NCBI RefSeq assembly: GCF_022695595.1
Contig: NZ_CP074380.1
Span: 5,896,001 to 5,960,000 of the forward strand
Direction: 5' to 3'
Source: Streptomyces sp. MST-110588
GTDB lineage: Bacteria; Actinomycetota; Actinomycetes; Streptomycetales; Streptomycetaceae
DNA length: 64,000 nucleotides
Within the stretch, counting starts at the first letter, position 1. Every line of letters begins with the position of its first letter. The notes under the pieces are model-generated. The model did not search any database. It was not told the origin of the DNA and saw nothing but the letters and a program-made list of their open reading frames with translations. Positions 8,341 through 16,905 of the stretch are shown one piece after another. Position numbers and translations under genes: made by a program.

Positions 8341-8834
8341 ACCACCGTCTTCGCCGTAGTGCCGGAGCGCTGCGCGGAGCCGCTGTCCCCTCGGCCGTAT
8401 GCCTGGTGACACTGGGAGGCCTGGTCCTGTGGACCGGTGCCGGGTACGCGGGCACGCCCGCCGAGCTGCGGGTGACCGACGGCCGCATTCTTGTGCCGTC
8501 CAACGACGAGGCCACCGCCGCGTTCTTCACCATCCGGAACACCGGCACCTCCTCTGACGAGCTGACCGGCGTCACCGCGCCCGCCGGACACCGCGCCATG
8601 CTCGGCCGCGACATCGAAGTCGCGCGGGGCGCACACCGTATGGAAATGGCCGGTGCCGCCGCGGTACCGGCGCGGGGCACGCTGCGGATGGCGGCGACGG
8701 GGCTGGACGTCATGGTCACCCCGCCGCCGCGGCTGTCGCCGGGCGACCGGCTCACCTTCACCCTTCACTTCCGCGACAGCGGGGACATCACCGTGCAGGC
8801 GGTGGCCGTACGGCCGGGACAGCCGATCCCGTAA
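8337..8834 (+). CDS. PCuAC-like periplasm-side copper chaperone (DUF461)
   Basis: This 165-residue secreted or lipid-anchored protein has an N-terminal hydrophobic segment (about 12-38). It is followed by a PCuAC cupredoxin-like domain with AAFFTIRNTG, HRAM (85-88), HRMEM (100-104) and MAATGLDVMV. PCuAC proteins bind Cu(I) with His and Met and deliver it to cytochrome oxidase or to exporters. The Met-containing loop here replaces the usual PGGYHLML block, so the site is somewhat divergent. The ATG at 8337 overlaps the copA stop; an alternative ATG at 8325 would overlap more. It is the last gene of the copper export operon. Confidence 0.85.
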   Translation: MNHRLRRSAGALRGAAVPSAVCLVTLGGLVLWTGAGYAGTPAELRVTDGRILVPSNDEATAAFFTIRNTGTSSDELTGVTAPAGHRAMLGRDIEVARGAHRMEMAGAAAVPARGTLRMAATGLDVMVTPPPRLSPGDRLTFTLHFRDSGDITVQAVAVRPGQPIP

Positions 8835-8879
8835 CCGGGCCCGGTAACCGGCTCCACCGCCGCGCCAGATGTATTGCTC

Positions 8880-8951
8880 ACGAACGCCACGGACGTCACG
8901 AACGCCACGGACGTCACGAACGCCACGGACGTCACGAATGCCACGAGCACC
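8880..8951. repeat. 18-bp tandem repeat, three exact copies plus one degenerate
   Basis: The unit ACGAACGCCACGGACGTC occurs exactly at 8880-8897, 8898-8915 and 8916-8933, with a diverged copy at 8934-8951. It lies between the convergent PCuAC-like and sigma-factor genes. No inverted symmetry suitable for a terminator was obvious beyond the short GACGTC palindrome in each unit. Confidence 0.9.
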
Positions 8952-9066
8952 ACGGACGGCGCGGACGGCGCGACGCAGCCCGGGCCGGGCCGGGACCGGA
9001 ACCTCGTCATCCAGCCCGGCTCCGGCCCGGTCCAAGCCCCGGCCCAGGCTCCGGCCCCGGCGTCGT

Positions 9067-9753
9067 TCAGGCGGCGGAACCGGCCAGGGCGGCCAGCCGT
9101 ACGGGCCCTGCGGTACGTACGGGCCGCCCGCCACCGCCGGCCCGTCCCCCGGCCGCGTTCCCGGTCCCTGCCTCCGCTGCCGCCGTGTCCGCTGCCGCCG
9201 TGTCCGCTGTCTCCGTCATCCGCAGCGACGAGATCAGCGTCTCGCGCGCCCTGGCCACGCGGGAGCGGACGGTCCCCACCGGACATCCGGCGATCGCCGC
9301 CGCCTCCGCGTACGGCAGGCCCAGCATCTGCGTCAGTACGAACGCCTCCCGGCGCCGCGCGGGCAGCGTGGCGAGCAGTTGGGCCAGTGCGACGCCTTCC
9401 TCGAACCCCGGCACATCGCGTGGCTGCGCCCTCTCCGCCACCGCCTGCCAGTCGTCGGTCCCGGCCAGCCGGGGGCGGCTGGCCTGGGAGCGGAGCCGGT
9501 CGGCCACCACGCGCCGGGCGATCGTCAGCAGCCAGGTCCGGGCCGAGGAACGGCCCTCGAACCCGGGCAGGCTGCGCAGCGCCCGGAGGTAGGTGTCCTG
9601 CACGAGATCGTCGGCGGCCTGTGCGTCACCGCTCAGATGGGTGACATAGCGGCGTACGTCCAACTGTGTCGCCCGGACGAACCGTTCCACGGCCGCCTCG
9701 TCCCCGGTACGGGCTTCCAGGGCCCACGACGTCACCATGGCGTCATCCCGCAC
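9067..9753 (-). CDS. ECF RNA polymerase sigma factor next to the copper genes
   Basis: This 228-residue group-4 sigma factor has region 2 (DEAAVERFVRATQLDVRRYV to DLVQDTYLRALRSLPGF and RTWLLTIARRV) and region 4 (LPARRREAFVLTQMLGL, YAEAAAIAGCPVGTVRSRVARAR). The C-terminal 40 residues are a Gly/Ala/Thr-rich tail outside the family core. The GTG at 9753 has GGGAGG six bases upstream, better than the internal ATG at 9738. A zinc-finger protein gene starts 49 bases away on the other strand and is the likely anti-sigma factor. Control of the adjacent copper genes is inferred from position only. Confidence 0.9.
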   Translation of the reverse strand: MRDDAMVTSWALEARTGDEAAVERFVRATQLDVRRYVTHLSGDAQAADDLVQDTYLRALRSLPGFEGRSSARTWLLTIARRVVADRLRSQASRPRLAGTDDWQAVAERAQPRDVPGFEEGVALAQLLATLPARRREAFVLTQMLGLPYAEAAAIAGCPVGTVRSRVARARETLISSLRMTETADTAAADTAAAEAGTGNAAGGRAGGGGRPVRTAGPVRLAALAGSAA

Positions 9754-9802
9754 GGTGTGCCTCCCCTCGGTGCGGCCGGCAGGGGTCGGGGAGGATGGGC
9801 GC

Positions 9803-10141
9803 ATGCAGTGCTCGCGCATACGAACCGCCCTTTCCGCCCGACTCGACGGAGAACAGCTCCCTGCGGGTGTCACGGGCCGGAGCCTGGGTGCCCACCTGGC
9901 GGGCTGTGCCCGGTGCCGTACGTGGGAGCGGCAGGCCGTCCGTCTCCGGCAGCTCGTGGCGACCACGAGCGGACCGCGCGGCGCCGGTGACGACGGTGGT
10001 CTCGGTGACGACGGTGGTCTCGGTGACGACGGTGGTGCCGGTGACGGCGGTGGTGTTGGCGACGGCGGCACGGAGGCGCTCGACGCGCTGCTGGGACGGC
10101 TCAGGCGGGCAGCCGCCGGGAACGGCGACCGCACGGGCTGA
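9803..10141 (+). CDS. small zf-HC2 zinc-finger protein, likely anti-sigma factor
   Basis: The 112-residue product starts MQCSRIRTALSARLDGE and has the zinc-binding pattern HLAGCARC (H-x3-C-x2-C) of the zf-HC2/ZAS anti-sigma domain. It has no membrane segment, so it would be a soluble, RsrA-like regulator. The second half is a low-complexity Gly/Asp stretch of GDDGGL repeats encoded by an 18-bp tandem repeat (about 9991-10070). GGGGAGG precedes the ATG by about eight bases. It is divergent from the ECF sigma gene, an unusual arrangement since partners are normally co-oriented. Confidence 0.7.
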   Translation: MQCSRIRTALSARLDGEQLPAGVTGRSLGAHLAGCARCRTWERQAVRLRQLVATTSGPRGAGDDGGLGDDGGLGDDGGAGDGGGVGDGGTEALDALLGRLRRAAAGNGDRTG

Positions 10142-10374
10142 GCCCTCCCCGGGTTCACGTGCTTCTTCGAGATCTTCAAGAACGGGCGGCGACGTCGGTG
10201 ACGCCTGCGTCCGGACATGGGTCATCATCAGGGGTCCTTCGCGAAGTCCGGCCCCGCGTGCTGCGCGTTACGTGTTTCGGTGTGCGGGACCGGTGACGAC
10301 AACAGGGACCAGGACCGCACGGCCTCGTGCACGCATACGGAACACGGCGCGCCGTCCTGGGTGTGACCGCGCTG

Positions 10375-11208
10375 TCAGCAGACAGCGGTCCCTTGAGGCG
10401 GACCCCTCAGCCAGATGGCGTGGACGAGAAAGAGCTGTCGCAACGGCCGCCGGGGCTCGCGGCGCACCGTACGGGCGGGCGGCGCCGCAACGGGCAGCAT
10501 CACGCGGAAGACGACGACCAGCGGTATGAACACGCGGGCCGAGACGGCACGTGCCACCCGGAACGCGGCCCGTTCGCCGCCGCACAGCCACCAGGCGCTC
10601 AGCAACGCCACCAGCAGGTGCGCCGCGGCCATCCCGCTCATACTGCCGTGCATCCCGCCCATGGAAGCCATGTCTCCCATGGACGCCATGCCGTCCATGC
10701 CACTCATGCCGTCCATGCCAGTCATGCCGTCCACGCCGGCCAGGTGACTCGACGACATGTGATGATGCATCGCCATGTGATCGGCCCCCGTGCCGGTCAA
10801 GGCCCCCGGCCCCGCGCCCGCCCCGCACATCGACGACGCGGCCCAGCGCATCACAGACGACATCTGCTCGCCGCCGCCGCTACCGCCACCGGCACTGGCG
10901 CCGGCCCCCATGCCGCTTCCACCCCTCCCGGCGGTCCAGCCCATGACCGACTGGCCGAAGGAGAAGGCGGTATGCAGCGCGGCCTGCGCGCTCACGGTCA
11001 GGGCGGTCACGAAGAGCGGGCCCCGCTCACGGCCGGCCAGGCACCAGGCCCCGCCCGCCGTCACGGCGATCGCGCCGAGCACCACCCACCAGGGCACGGG
11101 CGCGTCGGACATCGACGCGTGGCCGAGGGCGGCGAGCAGCACACACACCGCCGCGAACACCCCGGCCCGCAAGCCCCTGAGAACACGCCCCGCAACCATG
11201 ACCCGCAC
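10375..11208 (-). CDS. multi-pass membrane protein with Met/His-rich loop
   Basis: This protein of about 277 residues has four or five hydrophobic segments (for example GVFAAVCVLLAALGHA, WVVLGAIAVTAGGAWCLA, LLVALLSAWWLCG). A long central loop contains MAMHHHM and then Met every third residue (MTGMDGMSGMDGM, MGGMHGSM). Such Met/His clusters are typical of copper-binding loops. It probably belongs to the copper module starting at 5.7 kb. The start is uncertain: GTG at 11208 or ATG at 11199. No family name is assigned. Confidence 0.7.
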   Translation of the reverse strand: MRVMVAGRVLRGLRAGVFAAVCVLLAALGHASMSDAPVPWWVVLGAIAVTAGGAWCLAGRERGPLFVTALTVSAQAALHTAFSFGQSVMGWTAGRGGSGMGAGASAGGGSGGGEQMSSVMRWAASSMCGAGAGPGALTGTGADHMAMHHHMSSSHLAGVDGMTGMDGMSGMDGMASMGDMASMGGMHGSMSGMAAAHLLVALLSAWWLCGGERAAFRVARAVSARVFIPLVVVFRVMLPVAAPPARTVRREPRRPLRQLFLVHAIWLRGPPQGTAVC

Positions 11209-11280
11209 ATCGTTGCACCCCGCCCCGGACGCCGGACGTCAGGGGCCTCCCCCAGGCCACAGCAGGTGCCTCAGCTCCCC

Positions 11281-11484
11281 TCAGGACAGGCGCCGGGCCG
11301 CCCTCCAGCGGGGAGCCCCGTCGTCGGGAACATCCGGGGAGGCGAAGCGGAACGGCACCCCGAGGCGGTCGGCGAGGGCCTGCCCCGCCTCGGCGGCCAC
11401 CGCACCCGCCGGGCGTCCGCCGGGCCGGTTGTACACGGTCGCCAGGTGGCCTTCTCCCGCCGGATCGTCCATGACCGCAACCAT
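11281..11484 (-). CDS. small hypothetical protein, possibly the end of a degraded gene
   Basis: This 67-residue open frame (MVAVMDDPAGEGHLATVYNR at its start) has coding-like composition. The same frame continues upstream without a stop (ALWDGDTVHECFVL) to about 11640 but has no obvious start codon there. It may be a small gene, or the tail of a gene whose beginning was lost next to the hydrolase. Nothing in it names a function. Confidence 0.35.
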   Translation of the reverse strand: MVAVMDDPAGEGHLATVYNRPGGRPAGAVAAEAGQALADRLGVPFRFASPDVPDDGAPRWRAARRLS

Positions 11485-11646
11485 CAGGACGAAGCACTCA
11501 TGGACCGTGTCACCGTCCCACAGTGCCTCGACGGCAACCAGCCGACCCGGAAGGGCCGAGGCGCGGGCCGCGAGCGAGGGCAGGTCGAGCGGATCGGCCG
11601 GCCGCCTGCGAACGCGGTCCCCGAGGTCAGGCCCGGTCCGGCCCGG

Positions 11647-12501
11647 TCACTGGGGGAGTGAGGACAGGAAGGCATGGAGCGCCTGGTCAAAGCAGGTGGT
11701 GTTCTCCAGGTTCACCATGTGGCCCGCGCCCGGCACCCGTATGCGGCGGGCGCCGGGGACGGCGAGGGCTATCGCATGGGCGTTGGCGGAGATGTCCGTA
11801 CTGTCCAGGTCGCCGTCCAGGACCAGGGTCGGCACCCGGATCTCCGACAGCCGGTCGGCGGCACCGACCTCGATCGGCATGCCGGCCCCCAGACCGCCCG
11901 CGTGCGCCACGATATTGGCATCGGCCGAGGCCCGGATCCGTTCCCGCAGCGCGGGGTCCACCGCGGACGCAGGGCGGTGCGGACCGTCCACCCACATACG
12001 CAGGAAGTGCTCCACGTACTGCTCCGCGCCGTCCGGGGCGCCGATGGCGGCGACCTGCTCCTTGATGTGGTGCAGGATGAACGGGTCGGTGAAGGTGGTG
12101 CCGCTTATGCCGGGAGCGGCGAGGGCCAGCGCCGATACGTACTCGGGATGTGCCAGGGCGGTGTCCAGTGCCACTCGGGCGCCGTGCGAGAGGCCGACGA
12201 GTGCGGCGCGCCGGATGCCCAGGTAGGTGAGGAGGGCGCGCAGGTCGTCGTGGTTGGCGTAGTCACCGGCGACGGTCGAGGACAGGCCGTGCCCGCGGTG
12301 GTCGTAGCGGACCACCCGCAGGCCGGAGCGGATCAGCCAGGCGAACTGCTCGTCCCACATCCGCTGGTCCAGCATTCCGCCGTGCAGCAGCACCACCGCG
12401 GGGCCGTCGCCCGCCATCTCGTAGAACAGCTCGCCGTTGTCGACCGGTGCGGTGCCGTTCTCGACCTCGGCGTCGTGCCAGGCGTGGATGCCTTGGGTCA
12501 T
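11647..12501 (-). CDS. alpha/beta-fold hydrolase
   Basis: The 284-residue protein has the oxyanion strand VVLLHGGMLD, the RYDHRGHGLSS segment and the nucleophile elbow GLSHGA. An Asp in LVLDGDLD and a His in GAGHMVNLEN complete the catalytic triad. It resembles 3-oxoadipate enol-lactonase-type and other small-molecule hydrolases; the substrate is unknown. Its start overlaps the MarR regulator stop by four bases, so the two form an operon and the regulator probably controls it. Confidence 0.88.
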   Translation of the reverse strand: MTQGIHAWHDAEVENGTAPVDNGELFYEMAGDGPAVVLLHGGMLDQRMWDEQFAWLIRSGLRVVRYDHRGHGLSSTVAGDYANHDDLRALLTYLGIRRAALVGLSHGARVALDTALAHPEYVSALALAAPGISGTTFTDPFILHHIKEQVAAIGAPDGAEQYVEHFLRMWVDGPHRPASAVDPALRERIRASADANIVAHAGGLGAGMPIEVGAADRLSEIRVPTLVLDGDLDSTDISANAHAIALAVPGARRIRVPGAGHMVNLENTTCFDQALHAFLSSLPQ

Positions 12502-13025
12502 TCTCCGTGCCGTCCTGTCGGTGCGGGAGGGGAAGGGAGGGAGGGAGCGGTCGGATGCGCGGCGAGCCGGCGGAACTCGTCGCCTATCCGGTCCAGTACG
12601 CGCAGAGTCGTGGTGATGTCCTCCACGGTCAGATCGGCCAGTGCGTGCCGCAGCTCCGTCGCCTCGAATCCCTGTACCGCGCCCATGACGTCGCTGCCGT
12701 GCGCGGTGAGCCGGATCAGCGCCGACCGGCGGTGGGCGGGGTTCGGCGCCGACTCCACCAGGCCCAGATCCGTCGCGTGGTTCACCCAGCGCTGTACGGG
12801 CTGGCGGTCCAGCTCCAGCGCACGGGCCAGTTGCGGCACCGTGCGCGGGCCGCCGGTGCGCAGGGCGTCCAGAAGGGCGTGCTCGCCGGCGGTCATGCCC
12901 GTGCCGGTCAGCTCACGCTCCACGGCCCGTACCACCGTCCGGTGCAGGGGCCACAGACGGCGGATCACCTCGTACGCGAGGTGCTCGGGAGAGGCGGGAC
13001 CGCTCCCCGCCTGGCTGACACTCAT
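12498..13025 (-). CDS. MarR-family transcriptional regulator
   Basis: This 175-residue protein has a winged-helix core: RTVPQLARALELDRQPVQRWVNHATDLGLVESAPNP followed by the wing AHRRSALIRLTAHG. This fits a MarR dimeric repressor. The ATG at 13025 abuts a 17-bp palindrome that is the probable self-operator. Translation is coupled to the downstream alpha/beta hydrolase, a likely target that may remove or process the inducing ligand. Several Met codons further upstream lack supporting context. Confidence 0.9.
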   Translation of the reverse strand: MSVSQAGSGPASPEHLAYEVIRRLWPLHRTVVRAVERELTGTGMTAGEHALLDALRTGGPRTVPQLARALELDRQPVQRWVNHATDLGLVESAPNPAHRRSALIRLTAHGSDVMGAVQGFEATELRHALADLTVEDITTTLRVLDRIGDEFRRLAAHPTAPSLPSPPAPTGRHGE

Positions 13026-13042
13026 GATGTCATGATGACATC
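13026..13042. promoter_or_regulatory. palindromic operator candidate for the MarR gene
   Basis: GATGTCAT-G-ATGACATC is a perfect 8+1+8 dyad immediately upstream of the MarR start codon. Its length and symmetry suit a MarR dimer. Binding there would block either RNA polymerase or the ribosome. The region is AT-rich relative to its surroundings. Confidence 0.75.
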
Positions 13043-13269
13043 GGCGATGTCGTTTTGCACAGGGGCTGGGCACATCAATTTCCGCACTGCCCTGTTTTGT
13101 TGACGAAGTCGGTTGCCGGTCTCCTTCTGCCTGTGCCGCCGGAGGGACCGGAAGGGCGGGGCGTCGGGCTACGTAAGATGGCGCGTGCCGTGGGTGGCGG
13201 GGCACAGGGTGCTGTGCTCGGAAAAGTGGCTTCATGTGTGTTGTGTGCGTGAAGTGTAAAGTGCCGCAA

Positions 13270-14802
13270 ATGCCCGTTGAACGTGCTTTGTTCGTCACCT
13301 CGCGCAGCCTTACCCGCCGCATAGCCGTGCCGGTACCTCCCGCGCTCCTGACCCTCGCGCTCGGCCTGTGGGGCATCACCCGCGAGGACAGCGTCTGGCG
13401 GGACGAGGCCGTGACCTGGCAGGTGGCACAGCGCTCCGTCGCACAGATATGGCACATGCTCGCGGAGGTCGATGTCGTCCACGGCCTCTACTACGTGCTC
13501 ATGCACGGCGTCTTCGAGGTCTTCGGCGTCAACGTGTACACACTGCGCATGCCTTCGGTGCTGGCCATGATGGTCGCCACGGCGGCCGTCGCGGCCATCG
13601 GCCGCCGCCTGGCCGGGCCGTGGGCCGGGCTGACGGCGGGGCTGGTGTTCGCGGTGATTCCCAACGTCCAGCGCTACGCCCAGGAAGGGCGTGGTTACGC
13701 GATGGTGGCGGCTGCGGTGGCGGTGGCCACCTGGCTGCTGGTGGGGTCGCGGGACCGGTGGTGGCGCTGGGCCGGTTACACCGCGGCCATGCTCACCGCC
13801 GCGCTGCTCAACTGGTTCTCCCTCTTCGCCCTGCCCGCCCATGCCCTGACCGCGCTGATGGCCCGTCGCCGCGGCCACCGCCCCTTTCTGGCGCCGTGGT
13901 CGCTGTGCGCGGCGGTGGTGGTCGCGGGCGCGCTGCCGCTGGTCCTCGCCAGCCGCGCGCAGGCGGGCCAGGTGGCGTGGATCCGGCCCACCGGCGTGTC
14001 CACGTACGTGGGCGTCGCCTCCCTGCTGGTCGTGGCGTTGATCTGTGCCCGCGTTCCGTACGGGCCAGGCGTGCCGACCGTCCCGGGCGGCGGTGCGCCG
14101 GCGATGTCCCCGGCCTCGGTCGGCCTGCCCCTGCTCGCCGTACCGCAGGGCGTTCTGCTGCTCCTCAGCCTGATCGAACCGCTCTACATCGACCGGTACG
14201 TGCTCTACACCAACATCGGTTTCGCCCTGCTCCTCGGCGTCGGACTGAGCGGGGCCGTCCAGGCACTCCACGCACTCAGGGACCGCAAGAACCCGGAGCG
14301 GCCACGGGGGAATCCCCGGTCCGCCCGTGTACGCAAGGGGGTGCTGCTCGGGGGCGTGACGGTGACGGCGCTGGTGGCGCTGCTGCCCGTGGAACTCGGC
14401 CTGCGCCGGCCGGACAGCCGGGTCGACGACGTCATGAGCTCGGCGGTGGTGGTCGCCGCACACTCCCGCTCGGGCGACGGTGTGGTCTTCCTGCCGGCCG
14501 CCCGGCGCGACACGGCACTGGTCACCCCCAGGGCCTTCGCCGACCTGGAGGATCTCGCGCTGGACGAGGACCCGGCGGCCTCCGGCACGATCAAGGGCAT
14601 CGAGAGCGCGCCCGACCACATCCGGGCCGCCATGCTCGCCCGATCCCGGATCGTCCTGGTGACCGATCCCCAAACGCCCCGCCCGGAACAGGCCACGGCC
14701 GCCGAGCGGCTCAAACTGAGCGTGCTCGCCGAGCACTTCGAGCGCATCACCGATGTGACGACGCGCGGACGACGCATAGAGGTCTATGAAAGGACGCACT
14801 GA
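13270..14802 (+). CDS. multi-pass glycosyltransferase, GT39/ArnT-like (GT-C fold)
   Basis: About 510 residues with about ten membrane helices. The N-terminal region EDSVWRDEAVTWQVAQRS contains the acidic DE motif expected in the first external loop of GT-C polyprenyl-phosphate-sugar transferases. The tail is a soluble domain ending ITDVTTRGRRIEVYERTH. Such enzymes transfer a lipid-linked sugar to protein or cell-envelope acceptors outside the membrane. The start is uncertain: the ATG at 13270 gives a normal N-terminus, whereas the frame extends to 13234 with an unlikely Cys-rich MCVVCVKCK leader. It is divergent from the MarR/hydrolase pair. Confidence 0.8.
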   Translation: MPVERALFVTSRSLTRRIAVPVPPALLTLALGLWGITREDSVWRDEAVTWQVAQRSVAQIWHMLAEVDVVHGLYYVLMHGVFEVFGVNVYTLRMPSVLAMMVATAAVAAIGRRLAGPWAGLTAGLVFAVIPNVQRYAQEGRGYAMVAAAVAVATWLLVGSRDRWWRWAGYTAAMLTAALLNWFSLFALPAHALTALMARRRGHRPFLAPWSLCAAVVVAGALPLVLASRAQAGQVAWIRPTGVSTYVGVASLLVVALICARVPYGPGVPTVPGGGAPAMSPASVGLPLLAVPQGVLLLLSLIEPLYIDRYVLYTNIGFALLLGVGLSGAVQALHALRDRKNPERPRGNPRSARVRKGVLLGGVTVTALVALLPVELGLRRPDSRVDDVMSSAVVVAAHSRSGDGVVFLPAARRDTALVTPRAFADLEDLALDEDPAASGTIKGIESAPDHIRAAMLARSRIVLVTDPQTPRPEQATAAERLKLSVLAEHFERITDVTTRGRRIEVYERTH

Positions 14803-14904
14803 GGTCGCGCGCACGGGACGGCACACAGGTACGGGCCCGCGCCCACGGCCGCAGTTACGGGCCGCGCCCACGGCCGGAGTCACGAGCCGCGCGTCGAAAC
14901 GCAG

Positions 14905-15678
14905 TTACGGGCCTTCGCCTTTCGCCGCCCTCTCGGCAGGCGCCTGCTCCTCCAGGGGCGCCGCCACCTTCAAAGGAGCGGGCTCTTCCAGCGGAGCCGG
15001 TGCCTCACCAGGGGCGAAGCCGACCACGAGGTCCGCACGCCTGCGCCCGGCCTCGACCGTACGGGCATTGGCCTCGTCCGAGTCGTACACGAACCGTTCG
15101 GCCCGCTCCCGGGGCTTGCCGAAACGTTCATGGCGGTCGATCAGCCGCCGTACCCGCTCGGCCCCGTCCAGCTCCACGTACCAGACCTCGTCCAGCAGCG
15201 GACGCACCCGCGCCCACGGACCGTCCTCCAGCAGCAGGTAGTTGCCCTCCGTGACGACGAGCGGGAGGTCCGGCGGTACGGGGATGCTCCCGGCGACCGG
15301 CTCCTCGATGCGCCGGTCGAAAGCCGGGGCGTACACGAGGGTGTCCGGCTCCGGAGCGCGCAGGCGGGCGAGCAGGGCGGCGTACCCGGCCGCGTCGAAG
15401 GTGTCCGGGGCCCCCTTGCGTTCCGTACGGCCCAGCCGCCGCAGCTCCGCCTCGGCGAGATGGAAGCCGTCCATCGGTACGAGGGCACAAGAGCCGGCCA
15501 GTTCCGCCACCAGGCGGGCGGCCAGGGTGGACTTGCCGGCGCCCGGCGGTCCGGCGATGCCGAGCAGCCGCCTGCGCGAGGGCGTCGCCGAGGCGGCCAG
15601 CCGCCGGGCCCGGGCGAGGAGGTCCTCCAAGCATGACGGCTGTGCGGGGTGGGTCGAAGCGCTCCTGGTGGTGGTCAT
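14905..15678 (-). CDS. P-loop nucleoside/uridine-kinase-like protein
   Basis: The 257-residue protein has a Walker A motif GPPGAGKST (about 43-51), then VPMDGFHLAEAEL and VVTEGNYLLLEDGPW, the pattern of the uridine kinase/pantothenate kinase/fructose kinase-like P-loop family. The C-terminal 35 residues are Ala/Pro/Glu repeats (APLEEPAPL) not found in family cores. It follows the methyltransferase gene by three bases, so they are co-transcribed. The substrate is not predictable. Confidence 0.85.
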   Translation of the reverse strand: MTTTRSASTHPAQPSCLEDLLARARRLAASATPSRRRLLGIAGPPGAGKSTLAARLVAELAGSCALVPMDGFHLAEAELRRLGRTERKGAPDTFDAAGYAALLARLRAPEPDTLVYAPAFDRRIEEPVAGSIPVPPDLPLVVTEGNYLLLEDGPWARVRPLLDEVWYVELDGAERVRRLIDRHERFGKPRERAERFVYDSDEANARTVEAGRRRADLVVGFAPGEAPAPLEEPAPLKVAAPLEEQAPAERAAKGEGP

Positions 15679-15681
15679 GGC

Positions 15682-16905
15682 TCAGCCCGCCGCGGCGCCC
15701 AGCCGCCACAACGACGTCACCTCCGCCGCGCGGGCCGCGTGCAGCGGATCGGAGGTGTCGCGGGCGCGCGGGTGGCGGGGGGCGATGTCCAGCCGGTCCC
15801 GTACCGTCAGCCCGGCCGACTCGAAGGCGGACAGCAGCTCCGCACGCGGACGCAGACCGAGGTGTTCGGCGAGGTCGGAGAGGATCAGCCAGCCCTCTCC
15901 GCCCGGTTCGAGGTGGTCCGCCAGGCCGTCGAGGAAGCCGCGGAGCATCCGGCTGCCCGGGTCGTAGACCGCGTACTCCACCGGGGAGGTCGGTTTGGCC
16001 GGTACCCAGGGCGGATTGCAGACGACCAGGGGCGCGCGGCCGGCCGGGAAGAGATCGGCCCGGACGACCTCGACCTGTCCGGCGACGCCGAGCCGCCCGG
16101 CGTTCTCGCGGGCACACGCCAGCGCGCGGGGATCCTGGTCGGTGGCCACGATCCGCCGGACGCCGCGCCGGGCCAGCACCGCGGCCAGCACGCCCGTGCC
16201 CGTACCGATGTCGAAGGCGATGGCGGGATCCGTCGCGGGCAGCGGAGCGCGGGCCACCAGGTCGACGTATTCGCCGCGTACGGGGGAGAAGACGCCGTAG
16301 TACGGATGGACGCGGTCGCCGCCGAGCGCCGGGATCTCCACGCCCTTCTTCCGCCACTCGTACGCGCCGATCAGTCCGAGCAGTTCGCGCAGCGAGACCA
16401 GCGCCGCCTCCTGGCCTCCGCCGCTCGCTTGCTCGGCTCCGTCACCGTTCCCGGCTCCGTCCCCGTGCCTCTCCCCGTCTCCGGTTCCGTGCCCGCCTTC
16501 GGTTCCGTACGCCTGGGCGCATGCCTGGCGTACGTCGGGAGCGCGGTGCAGCGGGACGACGTAGCCGGGGTCGAGGGGGACCAGCAGCATGCCCAGGATG
16601 CGGGCGCGCTGGCTCTGGGCCGCGCGGTGGAGGTGGAAGGCCCGCGCGGGATCGGCCGGGGGCTGCTTGCGCGGGCGCCGGTCGATGCGCCGGGCCAGCG
16701 CCGTCAGCAACTGGCGCGCGTTGTGGAAGTCACCGCGCCACAGCAGCGCGGTGCCCTCACACGCCAGTTTGTACGCGGCGTCGGCCTTCATACGGTCGTC
16801 CGCGACGACCACCCGGCGCGGTGGCGGGGCCCCGCTCTCGGAACGCCAACGAGCGGAGCGGGCCTGGTCGGCCTCGATCCATTCAACGACCGCCGGGGAG
16901 TTCAC
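15682..16905 (-). CDS. class-I SAM-dependent methyltransferase with NPPW motif
   Basis: The C-terminal half is a Rossmann methyltransferase: FDIGTGTGVLAAVLARRG for SAM binding, ATDQDPRALACARENA, and CNPPW, the motif of enzymes that methylate planar amide or exocyclic amino groups (HemK/PrmC, rRNA m6A/m2G types). The N-terminal half (about 1-170) is a separate domain with RRVVVADDRMKADAAYKLACEG. A linker of Gly/Asp/His/Glu repeats (EGGHGTGDGERHGDG) separates the two. The GTG at 16905 (MNSPAVVEWIEAD) follows GAGG; longer starts lack support. It shares an operon with the kinase. The target is probably a ribosomal component or a protein amide. Confidence 0.85.
   Translation of the reverse strand: MNSPAVVEWIEADQARSARWRSESGAPPPRRVVVADDRMKADAAYKLACEGTALLWRGDFHNARQLLTALARRIDRRPRKQPPADPARAFHLHRAAQSQRARILGMLLVPLDPGYVVPLHRAPDVRQACAQAYGTEGGHGTGDGERHGDGAGNGDGAEQASGGGQEAALVSLRELLGLIGAYEWRKKGVEIPALGGDRVHPYYGVFSPVRGEYVDLVARAPLPATDPAIAFDIGTGTGVLAAVLARRGVRRIVATDQDPRALACARENAGRLGVAGQVEVVRADLFPAGRAPLVVCNPPWVPAKPTSPVEYAVYDPGSRMLRGFLDGLADHLEPGGEGWLILSDLAEHLGLRPRAELLSAFESAGLTVRDRLDIAPRHPRARDTSDPLHAARAAEVTSLWRLGAAAG

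Noticed and set aside
8869..9990. Plus-strand frames covering the sigma factor gene and beginning in the 18-bp repeats
   Set aside because: They start in a tandem repeat and run antisense to sigma regions 4 and 2; no domain is recognisable.
13075..14883. A 602-codon minus-strand frame opposite the GT39-like gene
   Set aside because: It is His/Gly/Arg-rich and motif-free, whereas the plus strand encodes a coherent membrane protein.
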